Assembly (NCBI GenBank): GCA_012845835.1
Contig: JABAKD010000003.1
Location: forward strand, 4,680,870-4,744,869
Source of the DNA: Undaria pinnatifida
Taxonomy: Eukaryota; Sar; Phaeophyceae; Laminariales; Alariaceae
Reading direction: 5' to 3'
Length of the DNA: 64,000 nt
Shown: piece after piece, positions 51,561 to 62,650 of the stretch
Layout of the letters: every line of letters starts with the position of its first letter
How positions within the stretch are numbered: the first letter of the stretch is position 1
Translations under genes and position numbers: made by a program
The notes under the pieces: model-generated
Databases searched by the model: none
Told to the model about the DNA's origin: nothing
Seen by the model: only the letters and a program-made list of their open reading frames with translations

Positions 51561-52530
51561 ATAAAATAAAATAGTAACAATATAAAACCAGCCCCAGGTA
51601 GAGAAAACTTACGTACGCACTTGACCACAAGTAAGTACCAACAACCCTGAAAATACGTGGAAGTGTGGTGAGCTTGAGCAAGCTTTATTTTTCCCCATTC
51701 ATTCGCCGGAGAAAAAAAAAACAACAACAACAATCCTGACAAAGCCATCCATCCGTAAACCATCCACCATACTACACATGGTAGAGCAATAAAGTGGAAA
51801 CTATATTATATAGAAATAAATATATGAAGTAGATATATATGACAGATTACTTCAAAATTCCCCACCTAAAGTGAAAATACTAACATCAATCATTCTCGTG
51901 GAGAAAAACATTTGTTTTTTAAAAGAAAGGACCCCTCCCATAACACATTTTTACCCACATAGCTTACAAGTACCAGCAAACAGCTTCGAAATACGAGTAT
52001 GAGTACTGACTTGAAATTCGTCGAACTCACACCTGACGTCCTGAGAATATATATTATTTTTTTCTAAATATTAGAGTAACAGCGTATTAATTCGGAACCG
52101 TGTGTTCGTTTCCCACAGAGTTTTTATTTCTTTTGAGGGGGGAGTAGCTGACTTAAATTCTCGAATGCTGTATTAAGAGTAACATATAAGATAACTAATA
52201 ATAGTATTCTGTATTCGTACGCTTCCCGATATTAAAGCCCGGTAAAAGAGAAAAAAAAAAACGCGTACCATACATACCGTAGAGCAGTACTCTGCATTGG
52301 GAACTACAGTAATAAATTCATGAAATAGATGTGATGTTTGATCTAGCCCAAAATTCCCCACCTAAAGTATAAATACCAACACTTACCATTATAGTGGACA
52401 AAAAATAGGACCCCTCCCAATAAAATCTCACCCACTTCGTATATTACAAGTACCAACAACGCAGCTTGCAAATATGAGTATTAACCTGAAATTCGTCGAA
52501 CTCACGGCTGACGTCCTTGAAATTTTTTTA
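51560..52530. repeat. ~490-bp direct repeat pair, diverged
   Basis: 51775-52050 and 52270-52525 share blocks in the same order: AATTCCCCACCTAAAGT, AAATACTAACA/AAATACCAACA, GGACCCCTCCCA, TTACAAGTACCA, GAAATTCGTCGAACTCAC and TGACGTCCT. The copies differ by many substitutions and indels. The element type is unknown. Confidence 0.7.
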
Positions 52531-52589
52531 TGAAAATGTATTTTATAATCCCGCCTTATTTTTTTTGCTCGTCCCTTTCGTTTAAACGC

Positions 52590-53720
52590 CCCACTTACAA
52601 TCGACATCGATCGGCCAGCGTAATAAACACTTATTATATGCAATTGATATCACGTCATTATCTCTGTCGCCATCCATGACGTAACCTTAATTACCACCCC
52701 CCCCCCCAACGCCCCCTCCTTCCCCACCACCCGCACGATCGCCTAGACCTAGCACCACGCGTATATTATAACAGCAAGCCCCTACATGTATGCGTAATAC
52801 GCGCGATCGGAGTATCACACTCAAGCTTGCAAAGATGAGTTTCGAACACATCAGATATCTTCGATCTCACAGCTGGAGTGTATATTTATCATGTGACATA
52901 AACCTGTTGAACCCCCCCCCCCCCCCCCGTCCTTCTTCCCGCTCCCTCTTGCTCAAACGCCCCACCGAAAGTCGAAATCTGCCAGAGTAATAAACACTTC
53001 CAAGCACTGGATATCACCTCATGATCTTTCTAGAGCCATCCATGCCGCTGATTCAATTCACCCCCCCCCCTCCCCCTCAAAGCCCCCTCCTTCCCCACCA
53101 CCCGCACCAACGCCTAGACCTGCACCACGCGTATCGCAAACCCCTACATCTATGCCACCTGAAGTTTAACAAAAAAGATTTTCACCCCTCCCCCCCCCGC
53201 TCTCCCCGCTTCACCCCCACCCCCACCCGGTCGAGCACTCCGCCCTCTCCTTACTGGTGGTACGACTTATGATGAACTGGTGCATTCTTTCCAAAACCGT
53301 CAGATTCATCCCCTTGAAGGATTTTTTGTAGATTCCACACACAGATTGAGTTGCCCCCCCACCCCTGCTCCCTCTTGATCAAACACAGGCCCCCACTTCC
53401 TTAAAAGCTCCGCCCTCCCCTCACCGACCCCGGTTATACGACTCGCAGGATTCACTTGATAAACTGATGCATTTCCTTCCACAGCTGTCAGCTTTTATCC
53501 CCCTCAGAAACGGGTTTTATTGTTTCCGCGCTCAGACTGACTATCACCCTGTTGACCCTGATAGCTACACTGCTGTAGTTCCAAGGGAAATCGCCGTCCT
53601 ATATCCTAAACGAGGACACACAGCCTGTAACACGCGCGATCGCAGTATCACACACAGCTTGCAAAGATGCGTTTCGACAGAATCTTCGATCTCACAGCTG
53701 GAGTGTTTTTTTTTTTTTAT
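52590..53720 (-). repeat. Reversed cluster of TIR/satellite family pieces
   Basis: Modules of the plus-strand array at 34195-40970 reappear here as complements: CGCCCCACTTACAATCGA, GATATCACGTCATTATC and ACCACGCGTAT, with C runs at 52687, 52910 and 53060. Right ends GATCTCACAGCTGGAGTG are present at about 52855-52875 and 53690-53708, matching the TIR tip at 20481. It looks like at least two nested or truncated elements. Confidence 0.8.
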
Positions 53721-53861
53721 TACATACCAGGTAGTCTAGTCTAATACTTCGAAGTACACCGATTAGTCTAGTTCAGAAGCCGTTCTTTAAATTTCAAAAC
53801 CTACCACTACCTGCAACTGCTTCCGGCCAATGAATCACACACATCCACCACCGACTCTGTC

Positions 53862-54431
53862 TTGATCAACCAGCAAATGCCCGGTCCGATGGATTTTGTC
53901 CCCGACTGGTGGACCACAACCTCCTTCTTTCTGTTGCTGCGACGGCCACATCACCAGCAACAGCACCTGACCTGTTGCTGCCATACCCGCTTCTGCTATA
54001 ACAGCTGCTGCAACGCCTGCACTTGCTGTCAATCTTTATCTGAAGAGAATAAAGCTAACGCTAGTTATCGTTTGGTGGCTGTTTCCGATGCGACAGCAGC
54101 AGCAACGAGATTCATTCTTGGTCCGACAACGACAAACACAAAGGTGATCGTCGCTGGAAGTTTCGGACAAAACAGTACCCTGCCTGGCCCTTCTTCGCGA
54201 ATTTTCCACCGGCGGTTCCGTCCGGTCCGAACCATGCCAGAACATCGAAGGCAGCCTAAAGCGCAGAGAAGGCAAGGAGCGTCCCCTGTATACTCACAAT
54301 GGTACCAGGGCTTTAATCAGACATTTGCTGAAGAACCACGGAGCAGAGGGCAGTTGGTTGTCGCCGCGAGCAGCAGATCAGCACAGGCAAGGAGTCTGCG
54401 CAAAAAAAAGCGCTCGTCGAGGCATTATTAG
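53862..54431 (+). CDS. Unidentified 189-codon frame; possible BED-like finger in another frame
   Basis: The frame from ATG 53862 is His/Cys/Arg-rich and shows no family. In the +1-shifted frame at about 54190-54430 I read PCQNIEGSLKRREGKERPLY and GTRALIRHLLKNHGAEG. The C...T..L..HL...H spacing recalls a BED zinc finger of hAT transposases. This is a weak reading by eye. Neither frame is secure. Confidence 0.25.
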   Translation: MINQQMPGPMDFVPDWWTTTSFFLLLRRPHHQQQHLTCCCHTRFCYNSCCNACTCCQSLSEENKANASYRLVAVSDATAAATRFILGPTTTNTKVIVAGSFGQNSTLPGPSSRIFHRRFRPVRTMPEHRRQPKAQRRQGASPVYSQWYQGFNQTFAEEPRSRGQLVVAASSRSAQARSLRKKKRSSRHY

Positions 54432-54728
54432 GTGGGTAGAAGAAAATCGTGTGGATCGCGATTTAAACTATTTTGAGAAGAGGGTAACATAGTGTTTGCT
54501 GGACAAGACATATTTCTGTGACGGAGATACAAGTTGTGTATAGACTATACTAATAAGTAGAGAATAACGTATAGCGTAGATGCCGTTCCGATAAAATGTC
54601 CACTAAACTTGCATCACATTGTTTTCGGAGTTTTGGTGGGGATGTAGACTATAATAGCTCAAATGGAAAAGCGGTCGCTTAGCATGCGAAATATAGTGTG
54701 ATCGATGCCATCGACTCTACGTTTAGCA
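54432..54728. other. No recognisable gene
   Basis: Short AT-leaning DNA between an uncertain ORF and a SINE. No motif seen. Confidence 0.4.
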
Positions 54729-55066
54729 CTGGTCGCCTCGGTGGTCCAGTGGTTGCCCTCGAATGCTACTACTGCTGTACTGAGTAGCGTTGGTTATTGA
54801 GTTCGAATCCCACCGTGGTGAGATCATAAGGTTATTTGCAAAAATGCAAAAGATCATCAGTGAAGGATCGACTAACTAACTGTTGTGAGCGAGACGCGTG
54901 CAGCGTGTGGAGAGGCACAACTCGACCCGAGTCGACGAGGGAGGAAAATGCTGAAATATTTTCGCGAGATAAAAATGAAGGCACGTACCGCAGTAGAGGG
55001 AAGGGGGGAGAGCGGTCAGCTGGGTGACCCCGGATCTGAGCTGCTAATACTTGGAGGGAGCGCGAG
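54729..55066 (+). mobile_element. tRNA-derived SINE, copy 1
   Basis: The head has a pol III A box TGGTCCAGTGG (54742-54752) and B box GTTCGAATCC (54801-54810) at tRNA-like spacing. The body of about 250 bp is shared with 57331-57634 and 62003-62348 (blocks GTCGACGAGGGAGGAAAATG, AAAATGAAGGCACGT, GTGACCCCGGATCTGAG, GGAGGGAGCGCGAGA). It ends in a TAGTCATAG-type simple repeat. The tRNA-like part does not fold into a full cloverleaf by eye. Confidence 0.85.
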
Positions 55067-55225
55067 AGTACTCATAGTAGTCATTGTAGTGACAGTAGTC
55101 ATAATAGTTATATATAGTAGTCATAATAGTCGTAGTAGTCATATTAATAGTAATCATAGTAGTCACAGTAGTCATGGTAGTCATAATAGTCATATTAATA
55201 TTAATCATAGTGTGTGTGTGTTCTT
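55067..55225 (+). repeat. TAGTCATAG-type microsatellite
   Basis: Imperfect TAGTCA/TAGTCATAA units follow the SINE 3' end. The same motif is found at 55640-55715, 420 bp away, after an A-rich tract. Confidence 0.8.
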
Positions 55226-55429
55226 CACATTAAACCGTTCTTCTACTCGTCGACATCCAGCACACCCAGTGTCCGTACTGATTCTTCACCCTAGAAAGAT
55301 CAGCTCTGTGGTCACAAGCCACGACACAGAGATAATGCATCGTAATGCATTCGACAACGCAATGTCATGCCCTAGTACTGGGTACGACAGGCACAACATA
55401 CATACGTCAGCAACAGAAATACATTGGAA

Positions 55430-55720
55430 GAGAGAAATACGAAATAAACAAAAACAAAAACAAAAAGAAAAAACAAAAACAAAATAAGAAAACAAATAAA
55501 AACAAAGATAAAAATAAAACAAAAAATGAAACAAACAAAATGAAGGGGAAATCGAAGAAACAACCCAACCGGAAAGGAGAGCCAAAGCTCGGAAAAGAAA
55601 CATAATAAAATGAACTAAAATAAAGTAAAGTAAAACCAAAATAAGTAGTCACAGTAGTCATAGTAGTCATAGTCATAGTAGTCATAGTTGTCATAGTAGT
55701 CATAGCAGTGATAGATAGTG
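55430..55720. repeat. A-rich (AAACA/AAAAC)n tract and second TAGTCATAG run
   Basis: 55440-55620 is an almost pure A/C/G-poor tract (AAACAAAAACAAAAAG). It is followed by TAGTCATAG repeats at 55628-55715. Frames rich in Lys/Asn/Gln or Phe/Leu across it are compositional. Confidence 0.75.
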
Positions 55721-56330
55721 CGAAGATAATTAATGGGATGGAGAAAATATAAAAATTAATGCTGGGTGGATCATGATGTCTTGCTTTTTCCTTCCTTCGC
55801 TTCCTTCGTTGTCTGGCTTGCAAAGCGGAGGAGGAGCATTGCCAGAGCGGAGAGCGTACTAGGTACAGCTTGGGGGGAGGAGAGGCTGGGCATCACGTGG
55901 GTAAGCAAACACCCCGATAGCGAGTGACGACAGTGTCGGGGTTTGGGATAGGCTGGTACTGCTGAACCCAGCCAATTGAAACAAAGGCATCATGATATCT
56001 GTGTTCCACGAACTAGCCGAAGCTCGAGACGCAGCGTGTTAACGTAGCCATTATGACGTGTGTTTTACTGCTCCGATAAAACATACCAGGTATATGTATA
56101 TTTGAGTTACCGGGAAACCGGCGACCAGGGGACGCCTGGGTGCCCCCGTGGCCTTAATGTGACGACAACGCATACAATTGGTTGATGGCGTGTGATGGTC
56201 GTGCTTGTTATGTAGTGTACGTATTGCAGTATCCACTACTAGTACTATAATTGCATACCCACGCATTGTTGTCTACACTCCAAATAAATGTAATTTGAAT
56301 TTCATCATATCTGGCGATATATTTCAAAAG
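55721..56330. other. No recognisable gene
   Basis: Unique DNA with short frames. The 71-codon minus-strand frame at 56051-56266 lacks any motif. Confidence 0.4.
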
Positions 56331-56334
56331 TAAA

Positions 56335-56464
56335 ATTACACTCCTCCATCTCTGTGAGATCGAATATTTTGTCGAAACTCATCTTTGCAAACTGTGTGTG
56401 ATACTCCGATCGCCCGTATCACGGGTTGTGTCCAAGGATAAGGTCGGCGACTCCCCTCCTGGCG

Positions 56465-56505
<41 letters not shown>

Positions 56506-56620
56506 AGGGCTCCGCAGTCGCCGGCGCCCATGCTTCGGGTAGGGCAGGGCGGCACTTCGACAACTTAAGGTGTAGCTGTCCGATTTGGCATGCATTGAAC
56601 TTTAAAGTAATACCAAGAGT
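56335..56620. repeat. TIR-family left arm joined to (TA)n and a dispersed repeat
   Basis: 56338-56450 matches the left arm of the TIR element at 19414 (GTCGAAACTCATCTTTGCAA, GTGTGATACTCCGATCGC). It is followed by (TA)n at 56470-56502, then GGGCTCCGC, CGCCGGCGCCCATGCTTCGG and GTAGGGCAGGGCGGCA. The last part recurs at 59870-59965, also after (TA)n, with GTAATACCAAGAGTTTAATA downstream in both. Confidence 0.75.
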
Positions 56621-57330
56621 TTAATACGAACATGGGATTATGAAAGTCATGATTTGACAGAAAAAAAAGGAATATTATAAAACAAAGAAGGCAAGGATAG
56701 GCGAAACACACTATGTTAAATGCGCCGTCAAGTAAAAGTTGGCGTCTATAAAACAAAAATACCGAAAATGGTATATTTGAGAACCTGCGCCGCCTCTAGG
56801 CGAAACGAAAGAGGCCTTGGCATTAATGAAGAGACTGCACTGCTGTCCCCGTGGCAATGGAGGTTCGAAGTCGACGGGATGCAAAGTCGGTTTGCATCAA
56901 ACGTCGACATGGGGCCATGTCAGCCGGCGAGGTTTTGGAAGAAGATTGCTTTGTTTGTTACGTGATGGCTGTCGCATTGATTGATCTGCGTGGTTGCGGG
57001 CGAGGAGAAAAACGAAGAAGAGGAGGGCGATCTCTCGTTGCGTCGGCGTTGTCTAAGATAGGTGCGGGGGTGGCTTTGTTCGTCCGGGAGGTTGGCGTAG
57101 CGCTTCTTCTCCGTTTTTTCTCGAGAAGGCGGGATATGTGTGTCTGCTATCTTTGCTTCGTGGGTGCTTTCAGACGTGTCCCCTCAATACATTATATCCG
57201 GAGTGTCTCTACCATGACGACTGCTGATGGTGCCGTGCGTATTTCCCAGAGACTGACATATTTTTTGCTGGTAGAAATAATCATATAGCTTTCTTTGCAC
57301 CATTTTTTTTTCTTCATCCCATTTATCATC
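56621..57330 (+). other. Unidentified frames only
   Basis: Plus-strand frames 56720-56965 and 56851-57288 (145 codons) contain an Arg-rich patch (GCGRGEKRRRGGRSL) and a hydrophobic/Cys region (MCVCYLCFVGAF) but no family signature. They overlap out of frame. I do not call a gene. Confidence 0.3.
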
Positions 57331-57634
57331 CCCGTACCATTCTCGCGCTCCCTCCCAGTAGTAACTCAGATCCGGGGTCACATAGCGGGCCCTCCTCCTC
57401 CCTCCCCACTTCGGCACGTGCCTTCATTTTTACCGCGAGGAGAATCGAGCATTTTCTTCCCTCGTCGACTTGCGTCGAATTGTACCTAGCAGGCGCTCTC
57501 AGCAGTTGATATCTTTTTTTTATTGCATTTTTGCAAATTCGGTCATATTCATCGTGGTGGGTGTCGAACTCAAGGACAACCAAACGTCGGAGGTATTCGA
57601 GGGTAAAACCACTAGACCACCGGGGCGGCCGGCT
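57331..57634 (-). mobile_element. tRNA-derived SINE, copy 2
   Basis: On the minus strand: A box GGTGGTCTAGTGG (57609-57621), B box GAGTTCGACACCC (about 57558-57570), then the same body as copy 1 in order, ending GGGAGCGCGAGAATGG. It is immediately preceded on the minus strand by unrelated DNA. Confidence 0.85.
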
Positions 57635-58375
57635 GACAATTGATTAAAACAAAACAGGATTTTTGCACAGGGTTCAAAATCGTGTTGGCAGAAAAACCAA
57701 ATTTGCAGGAAGCAGCTGAAATGTCAAGAAACAGGCAATATTTCAGTTGTTGTTGTTCTCACATTAACTCGCACAATCCAGTCCGTGGTCACAGGACTCG
57801 TTCCAGTCACTCTGGAGCAGAGGAATACCCTAGGAAAAAACACAAACAACCCAAGTTGGTACACGCATAAATCACAGCTGACGCAATTCATGCCTCCACC
57901 AGAAACATATAAAAGTGAGATCGGGAGTCAGTATACGATGTGCCAGGTCCATAACGGTGCATACGTCTCATTACTCGCGCCTGGGAAAACCGACTATACC
58001 GCTTGCCACCCAAGAAAGACTACCACGTATATATCACACGTAGTATCTTATCACTACGCATACGCACAACAGACGCAAGTCAATTGGAAAAATGAAACAA
58101 AGAACAAAGAATAGAAAGGAAAGGAAATGGGTGCATGGGGCCAAGAAAAAGAAAAGAAAAATAAATTTTGGGGGGTCTACTGGCGAGGCTGCCACCAGAA
58201 CGGGATGTCACATGTCACGTGGTCTTTCGACGGTCTACAGCAGTAGTACTACGAACGACTTCCGATACACCCATCGAAGCACGGACTACCGGCCAATTAC
58301 GCGATCGACAACTGGCCGTGGTTATCACGTGTCTCTGTGTTGGGGGCCCCTGCCCTGCCTTTTGTTGGCTCTTGA
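57635..58375. other. No recognisable gene
   Basis: Short frames of up to about 117 codons (58092-58445) run into a tandem duplication. No domain and no RNA gene were seen. Confidence 0.4.
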
Positions 58376-59308
58376 GAGTGATGCGTGTACGACTACACTT
58401 GCCAACGAACGGCACTCGCACTGCACTTTGAGCTATCTGCTGTAGTTCTGGTTGCTACTTGTTGCTGCATTATGTGCTAGACGTTTTGCCCTTCGGCTAC
58501 TGCTGTACACCTGCTGTTGTGTGTTTGCCAATGTCGTCAGTTGGCGTTCATGCTCGTCGTACATACTGCTGTTCTCACCGAGTACGTGCGGGTTTCCTCG
58601 TACCTCAACCGTACGACGACGAGCTCAAAACAGAAGGGAGGTGACATGAAATGGCATGGACAATGGCCACATAGAAGTGAGCACAGCGGGACAGTTCGCT
58701 GCGAATCAACCGCATTCGTTCATGCCTACAGCAGAGGCTGGCTGGAGTGTCAGCGGCCGTGCTAAAGCGAGGGCTAAAGGCCGAAGAGACAGCTCTTCTA
58801 CCTGCTTGGTTTTGTCTGGAGATTATGTTACATATATTGGACAAAGTGATGCGTGTACGACTACACTTGCCAACGAACGGCACTCGCACTGCACTTTGAG
58901 CTATATGCTGTAGTTCTGGTTGCTACCTGTTGCTGCATTACGTGCTAGACGTTTCGCCCTTCGGCTACTGCTGCTACACCTGCTGTTTTGTGCTTGCCAA
59001 TGTCGTCAATTGGCGTTCATGCTCGTCGCACATACTGCTGTTCTCACCGAGTACGTACGGGTTTCCTCGTACCTCAACCGTACGACGACGAGCTCAAAAC
59101 AGAAGGGAGGTGACATGAAATGGCATGGACAATGGCCGCATAGAAGTGAGCACAGAGGGATAGTTCGCTGCGAATCAACCGCATTCGTTCATGCCTACTG
59201 CAGAGGCTGCCTGGAGTGTCAGCGGCCGTGCTAAAGCCAGGGCCAAAGGCGGAAGAGACGGCTCTACCTGCTTGATTTTGTCTCGAGATTATGTTACGTG
59301 AAAGTATC
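58376..59308. repeat. 469-bp tandem duplication
   Basis: Copies at 58376-58844 and 58845-59308 are nearly identical, each starting GTGATGCGTGTACGACTACA and ending GAGATTATGTTAC. Short frames such as those at 58517-58765 and 58920-59234 are repeated with it. They encode Cys/His-containing peptides without a known domain and differ between copies by frame-changing indels. Confidence 0.85.
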
Positions 59309-60680
59309 ATGATTTGGGAGTTATTTTGTCACGAAACGTCTTGCCGTCGGTAATTTGTGTCACGAAGTTGTTGGATATCGTCGGTAAGTTGTGTCACGTA
59401 TTAGGTGAACCCACACTAAGAAATTGAATTTCCAGCTGGCAAAACGAGCAGAAAGAAAAGCAATAAAATGCCGAGCAAGAAACCGAACGAACTAGTAAAA
59501 AAGTACAGCAAAGAAACTAACGCTCGAGAGTATGCCACCGCAAAATTCCAAACATTATCACGTACTGTTTGGAAATGATGCCAATTATGTAAATCATTCG
59601 GCCGTTGCAGCCATTAAGATTCAACAAATTTTCCAAAATTCATCCTCGACACTCGCTCGTCTCGCTCGGCACCCGTCCGCGTTCACGTCGATGTGCGGAA
59701 CGGACACGGCAGGGCGAGGGGCGTTGGAGCCGCCCCCCGAAGGCGGCGCTCGAACCAAGCCATATTCGTCCGAGAATTCCAGTTCCGCGAATCGCATACT
59801 TAGGCCGAGACCAAAAACTCCTGACCAAAGTCCATGACAACAAGGAATGACTCGATATTCAAGGAATGATTTTATATATATTTATATATATATATATATT
59901 ACAAGAGCTCCGCATGGGGGCCGGCATTCGCCGGCACCCAGGCTTCGGGTAGGGCACGGCAGCATTTTGAATTTTTGGATTCAATACTTGGTAGAGTAAG
60001 AGACGTCACCACACACAATTATAGTCTGCGCGTACAGTGTGTAAGGTAATGCCAAGAGTTCGATATCGACTAACAATCATAACAATGTACAACTATTAGA
60101 CTAGACTAGACTAGACTAATAGCTACTGTTTGTTATGTGAATCCGATTTCGAGCTTCATTCATCAGATTTCGATCGGATAAATCCGAGCACACGCCGACT
60201 GACCCTTTAGTCTGGCGACGAAACGTGTCAAGTGCGTTTCTTATGATATTTCATCTTATTCAAGCATCCGGGGCCAGTAAGGTGACTGACCATGTCCGCT
60301 GCGTGTTATCTTAGTAGCCACTGATTGACGCACTGAGCCAGATTCTGAAATATACAAAGCATGATATAATAGTATAATCTAGATGCGAGCCTCCCAGACC
60401 AACTGTGTGTCTGTGTGTTGTCTAATCGTGGAGAGATGTGCTGAAGTTGTTCCAGACGCGAAACACGGTGGTATGACTGCTTTCATCATTCAACTCCTCG
60501 AATGCCTTTGCAGTGCTGCTGCTTGTTGCTAGCTGTGTAGATCGATCAATTCTTGTCGATGCAGTACGCGACTACAGCGCTTATGTTTTTGACAGCTAGG
60601 TATTTCAGACTCAAGTTTCGTTAAACGAAAAAAAAACAAGTCAGTTTTGTCTGATCGCTCGTTGGACAGGATTCGTACAC
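59309..60680. other. No gene; (TA)n and dispersed repeat at 59865-60075
   Basis: 59865-59900 is (TA)n, followed by the GAGCTCCGCATG, GCCGGCACCCAGGCTTCGGG and GTAATGCCAAGAGTTCGATA blocks shared with 56470-56620. Around 60095-60120 there is a CTAGA pentamer run (GACTAGACTAGACTAGACT). At 59640-59690 a block (CTCGTCTCGCTCGGC) resembles one at 63525-63570. No coding region. Confidence 0.45.
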
Positions 60681-60689
60681 AAGGTAGGC

Positions 60690-61600
60690 GTCACCCGGGC
60701 ACGATAGGGTCACATGCCGGGATCGCAATCCATCCACACATGATACCTTCACGCGCGGTGTGGAAATCCTGACCCCCCACCGGCCGATTTTCTGATTGGC
60801 CATGGTTCGCATGTTGAGCCAGCGCCACCTCGGGAGGATATAGGGTCAAATCCCCGGTCCAGAGGTCGTTCCACATCTCTAAACTTCCATCAACCGGGGA
60901 AGCAAACCGAGCTTTCTCGGGTCGACACCACCCTGCACGGCGAGAAAACCCCAATCCCGTTGGCTAATTGCTGATTAGTTCGAGCTTCAAAGAGCTGTCC
61001 TAGGAGGATAGAGGCCCATCAATGGGGGCTTTTCCTTCGCACACGGGGAAAATAGGGCTCCATCCCCGATTCACGAATCCTCCGAATCTCTACAGCTCTG
61101 GAAACGCGGTAACAGTAACGATGACCTCCCGTGTCGACACCACTCAACACGACGTAGAACCCCAACCATATTACCTTACCGCTGAGTGGCTGGAGCTCGA
61201 ACATAAGGGCAACGCCACCATGGGAGGATATAGAGTCCTGTGCCTGTTTAAAAAATCTTGACAAACCGGGGATGATAACCGATTTCTCCCGCGGGTCGAC
61301 ACAGCCCCGCACGATGGTGTTCACATTGGCTTATCGTTGAGTGGATGCGCAGCTCGTAGAGTCGGGTACACCCGGGGAGGAGAGAGACCAGCAAACGGGC
61401 GGGGGGCGTTTCGACGCAGCCGATGAAGATAGGGCCCATCGCCGTTCCAGAAATCCTTCCATACCCCATCAACTCCACCAAACCGAGAACGTAAACCGAC
61501 TTCTCCCTGGTCGACACCACACCGCACGATGTGGAAACCTTAACTAGCTGAGGTTCGTATACAACGCCAGTACCACAGAACAGGGTCCAGCCCCGGTTAA
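60690..61600. repeat. Degenerate ~160-220-bp tandem repeats
   Basis: About four diverged units are marked by GGTCGACACCAC-like words at about 60920, 61132, 61290 and 61508. Each is preceded by CCCCGGT.CA/AATCC and GGAGGATA phrases. On the minus strand short frames of 87-101 codons share peptides such as SSRVDP/EKSV.IPGL. No family recognised. Confidence 0.65.
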
Positions 61601-62002
61601 AAAATTCTTCAAGGTATTTTCAACAAGAATATAATGCAACTCACGATACTAGTGCTGAATTTTTATTCGTATACCCCGACCCCGCGAAACGCGGACATTT
61701 CATTCGGCCCCTTGCCTCGCTACCACCCCGCATAATGTAACCCAACCTTCGAATGATCGGCTCGGCCGGGGTTCGTGGATAGAAGAAATCACTACTCACT
61801 GAGAAGTTTAGCTAGTCCAATGACTATCATCTCGTACTGGCCTGTGATAAGAGAAGTTGTACACGGACCACTTTCCTAATACACAGCAGGCGGTCCAGAT
61901 CGTGTCGATCGGTGCAATTTGCTTGAGTATCATATTATTACACAGCAGCAGTAATTCACTACTACACTTACTTTTCTTTTTCCTGTCTCATTTATTGTGA
62001 TG
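61601..62002. other. No recognisable gene
   Basis: Unique DNA with no open frame of note and no repeat that I can see. Confidence 0.4.
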
Positions 62003-62348
62003 CTCGTACTCTCGCCCTCCCTTTAGTATAACTTAGAGCCGGGGTCATATAGCGGACTCCCCTCCCCCACCCCCACTACGGCGTATGCCCTTTTTTTTGT
62101 CGAGAAGGATGCAGCATTTTCTTCCCACGACGATTCGCGTCGAATTGTACCCACCCACGCAGCCAGGCGATTTCAGCAGTTAGTTGATCATTTTTCTCGT
62201 TTGTTTTTGCAAATAAAAAATACTAAAACAAAGCTCGCAAACGCGGTGATTATGTAACTCAAGAATCAACTTCATTAATAGTATATTAATAGTGTTAGGG
62301 TTAACCCTAACCCTAACCCTAACCACTTGACCACCGGGGCGACCGGCT
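62003..62348 (-). mobile_element. tRNA-derived SINE, copy 3, with telomere-like insert
   Basis: On the minus strand the head CGCCCCGGTGGTCAAGTGG (A box) is followed at once by TTAGGG repeats instead of the normal spacer. The body then matches the other two SINEs (AATTCGACGCGAATCG, GGGAAGAAAATGCTG, TATATGACCCCGG, GGGAGGGCGAGAGTACG). The B box is changed (TTGAGTTACATAATC). Confidence 0.8.
62295..62324. repeat. Interstitial telomere-like repeat
   Basis: One TTAGGG faces three and a half CCCTAA units, forming TTAGGGTTAACCCTAA at the head-to-head point. It lies inside the SINE at 62003-62348, right after the A box. Confidence 0.85.
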
Positions 62349-62361
62349 CTATATCACTCAC

Positions 62362-62650
62362 TGCCCCGGTGGCGTACAAGGTTATCCTCGACCCTGACAA
62401 AGGTCAATTTCGTCAGTTCGAATCCCCCCGAGTGCGTACTCGTATAAATTTTCGTTGGATTTTTTCTTGTGCGCTAATTGACTTGCGGAAAGCGCGAGAG
62501 CGTGAGTTAGCAACACTCGATGAAAATCGACGATCAGTGGGTGCTGAATCCTATGCGCTAAAACGATCGAAGGCAATAACCGGGAGGGGGGAAGGGACGA
62601 CACCTGCGATCACGGCTTGTCCAGAAGCTGGAAAGTTGAAGTATGAAAAA
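62362..62650 (+). mobile_element. Second tRNA-like SINE candidate
   Basis: A box-like TGGCGTACAAGG (62370-62381) and B box AGTTCGAATCC (62415-62425) sit in GCCCCGGTGG...CCCCCGAGTG. They are followed by about 220 bp of unique sequence with a plus-strand frame (62327-62764) that I do not consider coding. Acceptor-stem halves do not pair well, so this is not a functional tRNA gene. Only one copy is visible. Confidence 0.5.

Noticed and set aside
53835-54032. Minus-strand Ala/Val-rich frame
   Set aside because: Short, antisense to another weak frame, and compositional.
54729-54815. A tRNA gene
   Set aside because: A and B boxes are present but acceptor and anticodon arms do not pair, and the sequence is the head of a three-copy SINE.
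62286-62330. A chromosome end
   Set aside because: Only about five telomere-like units, in head-to-head order, with unique DNA on both sides and lying within a SINE.
62362-62432. A tRNA gene
   Set aside because: B box is good, but the ends do not form an acceptor stem; better read as a SINE-like head.
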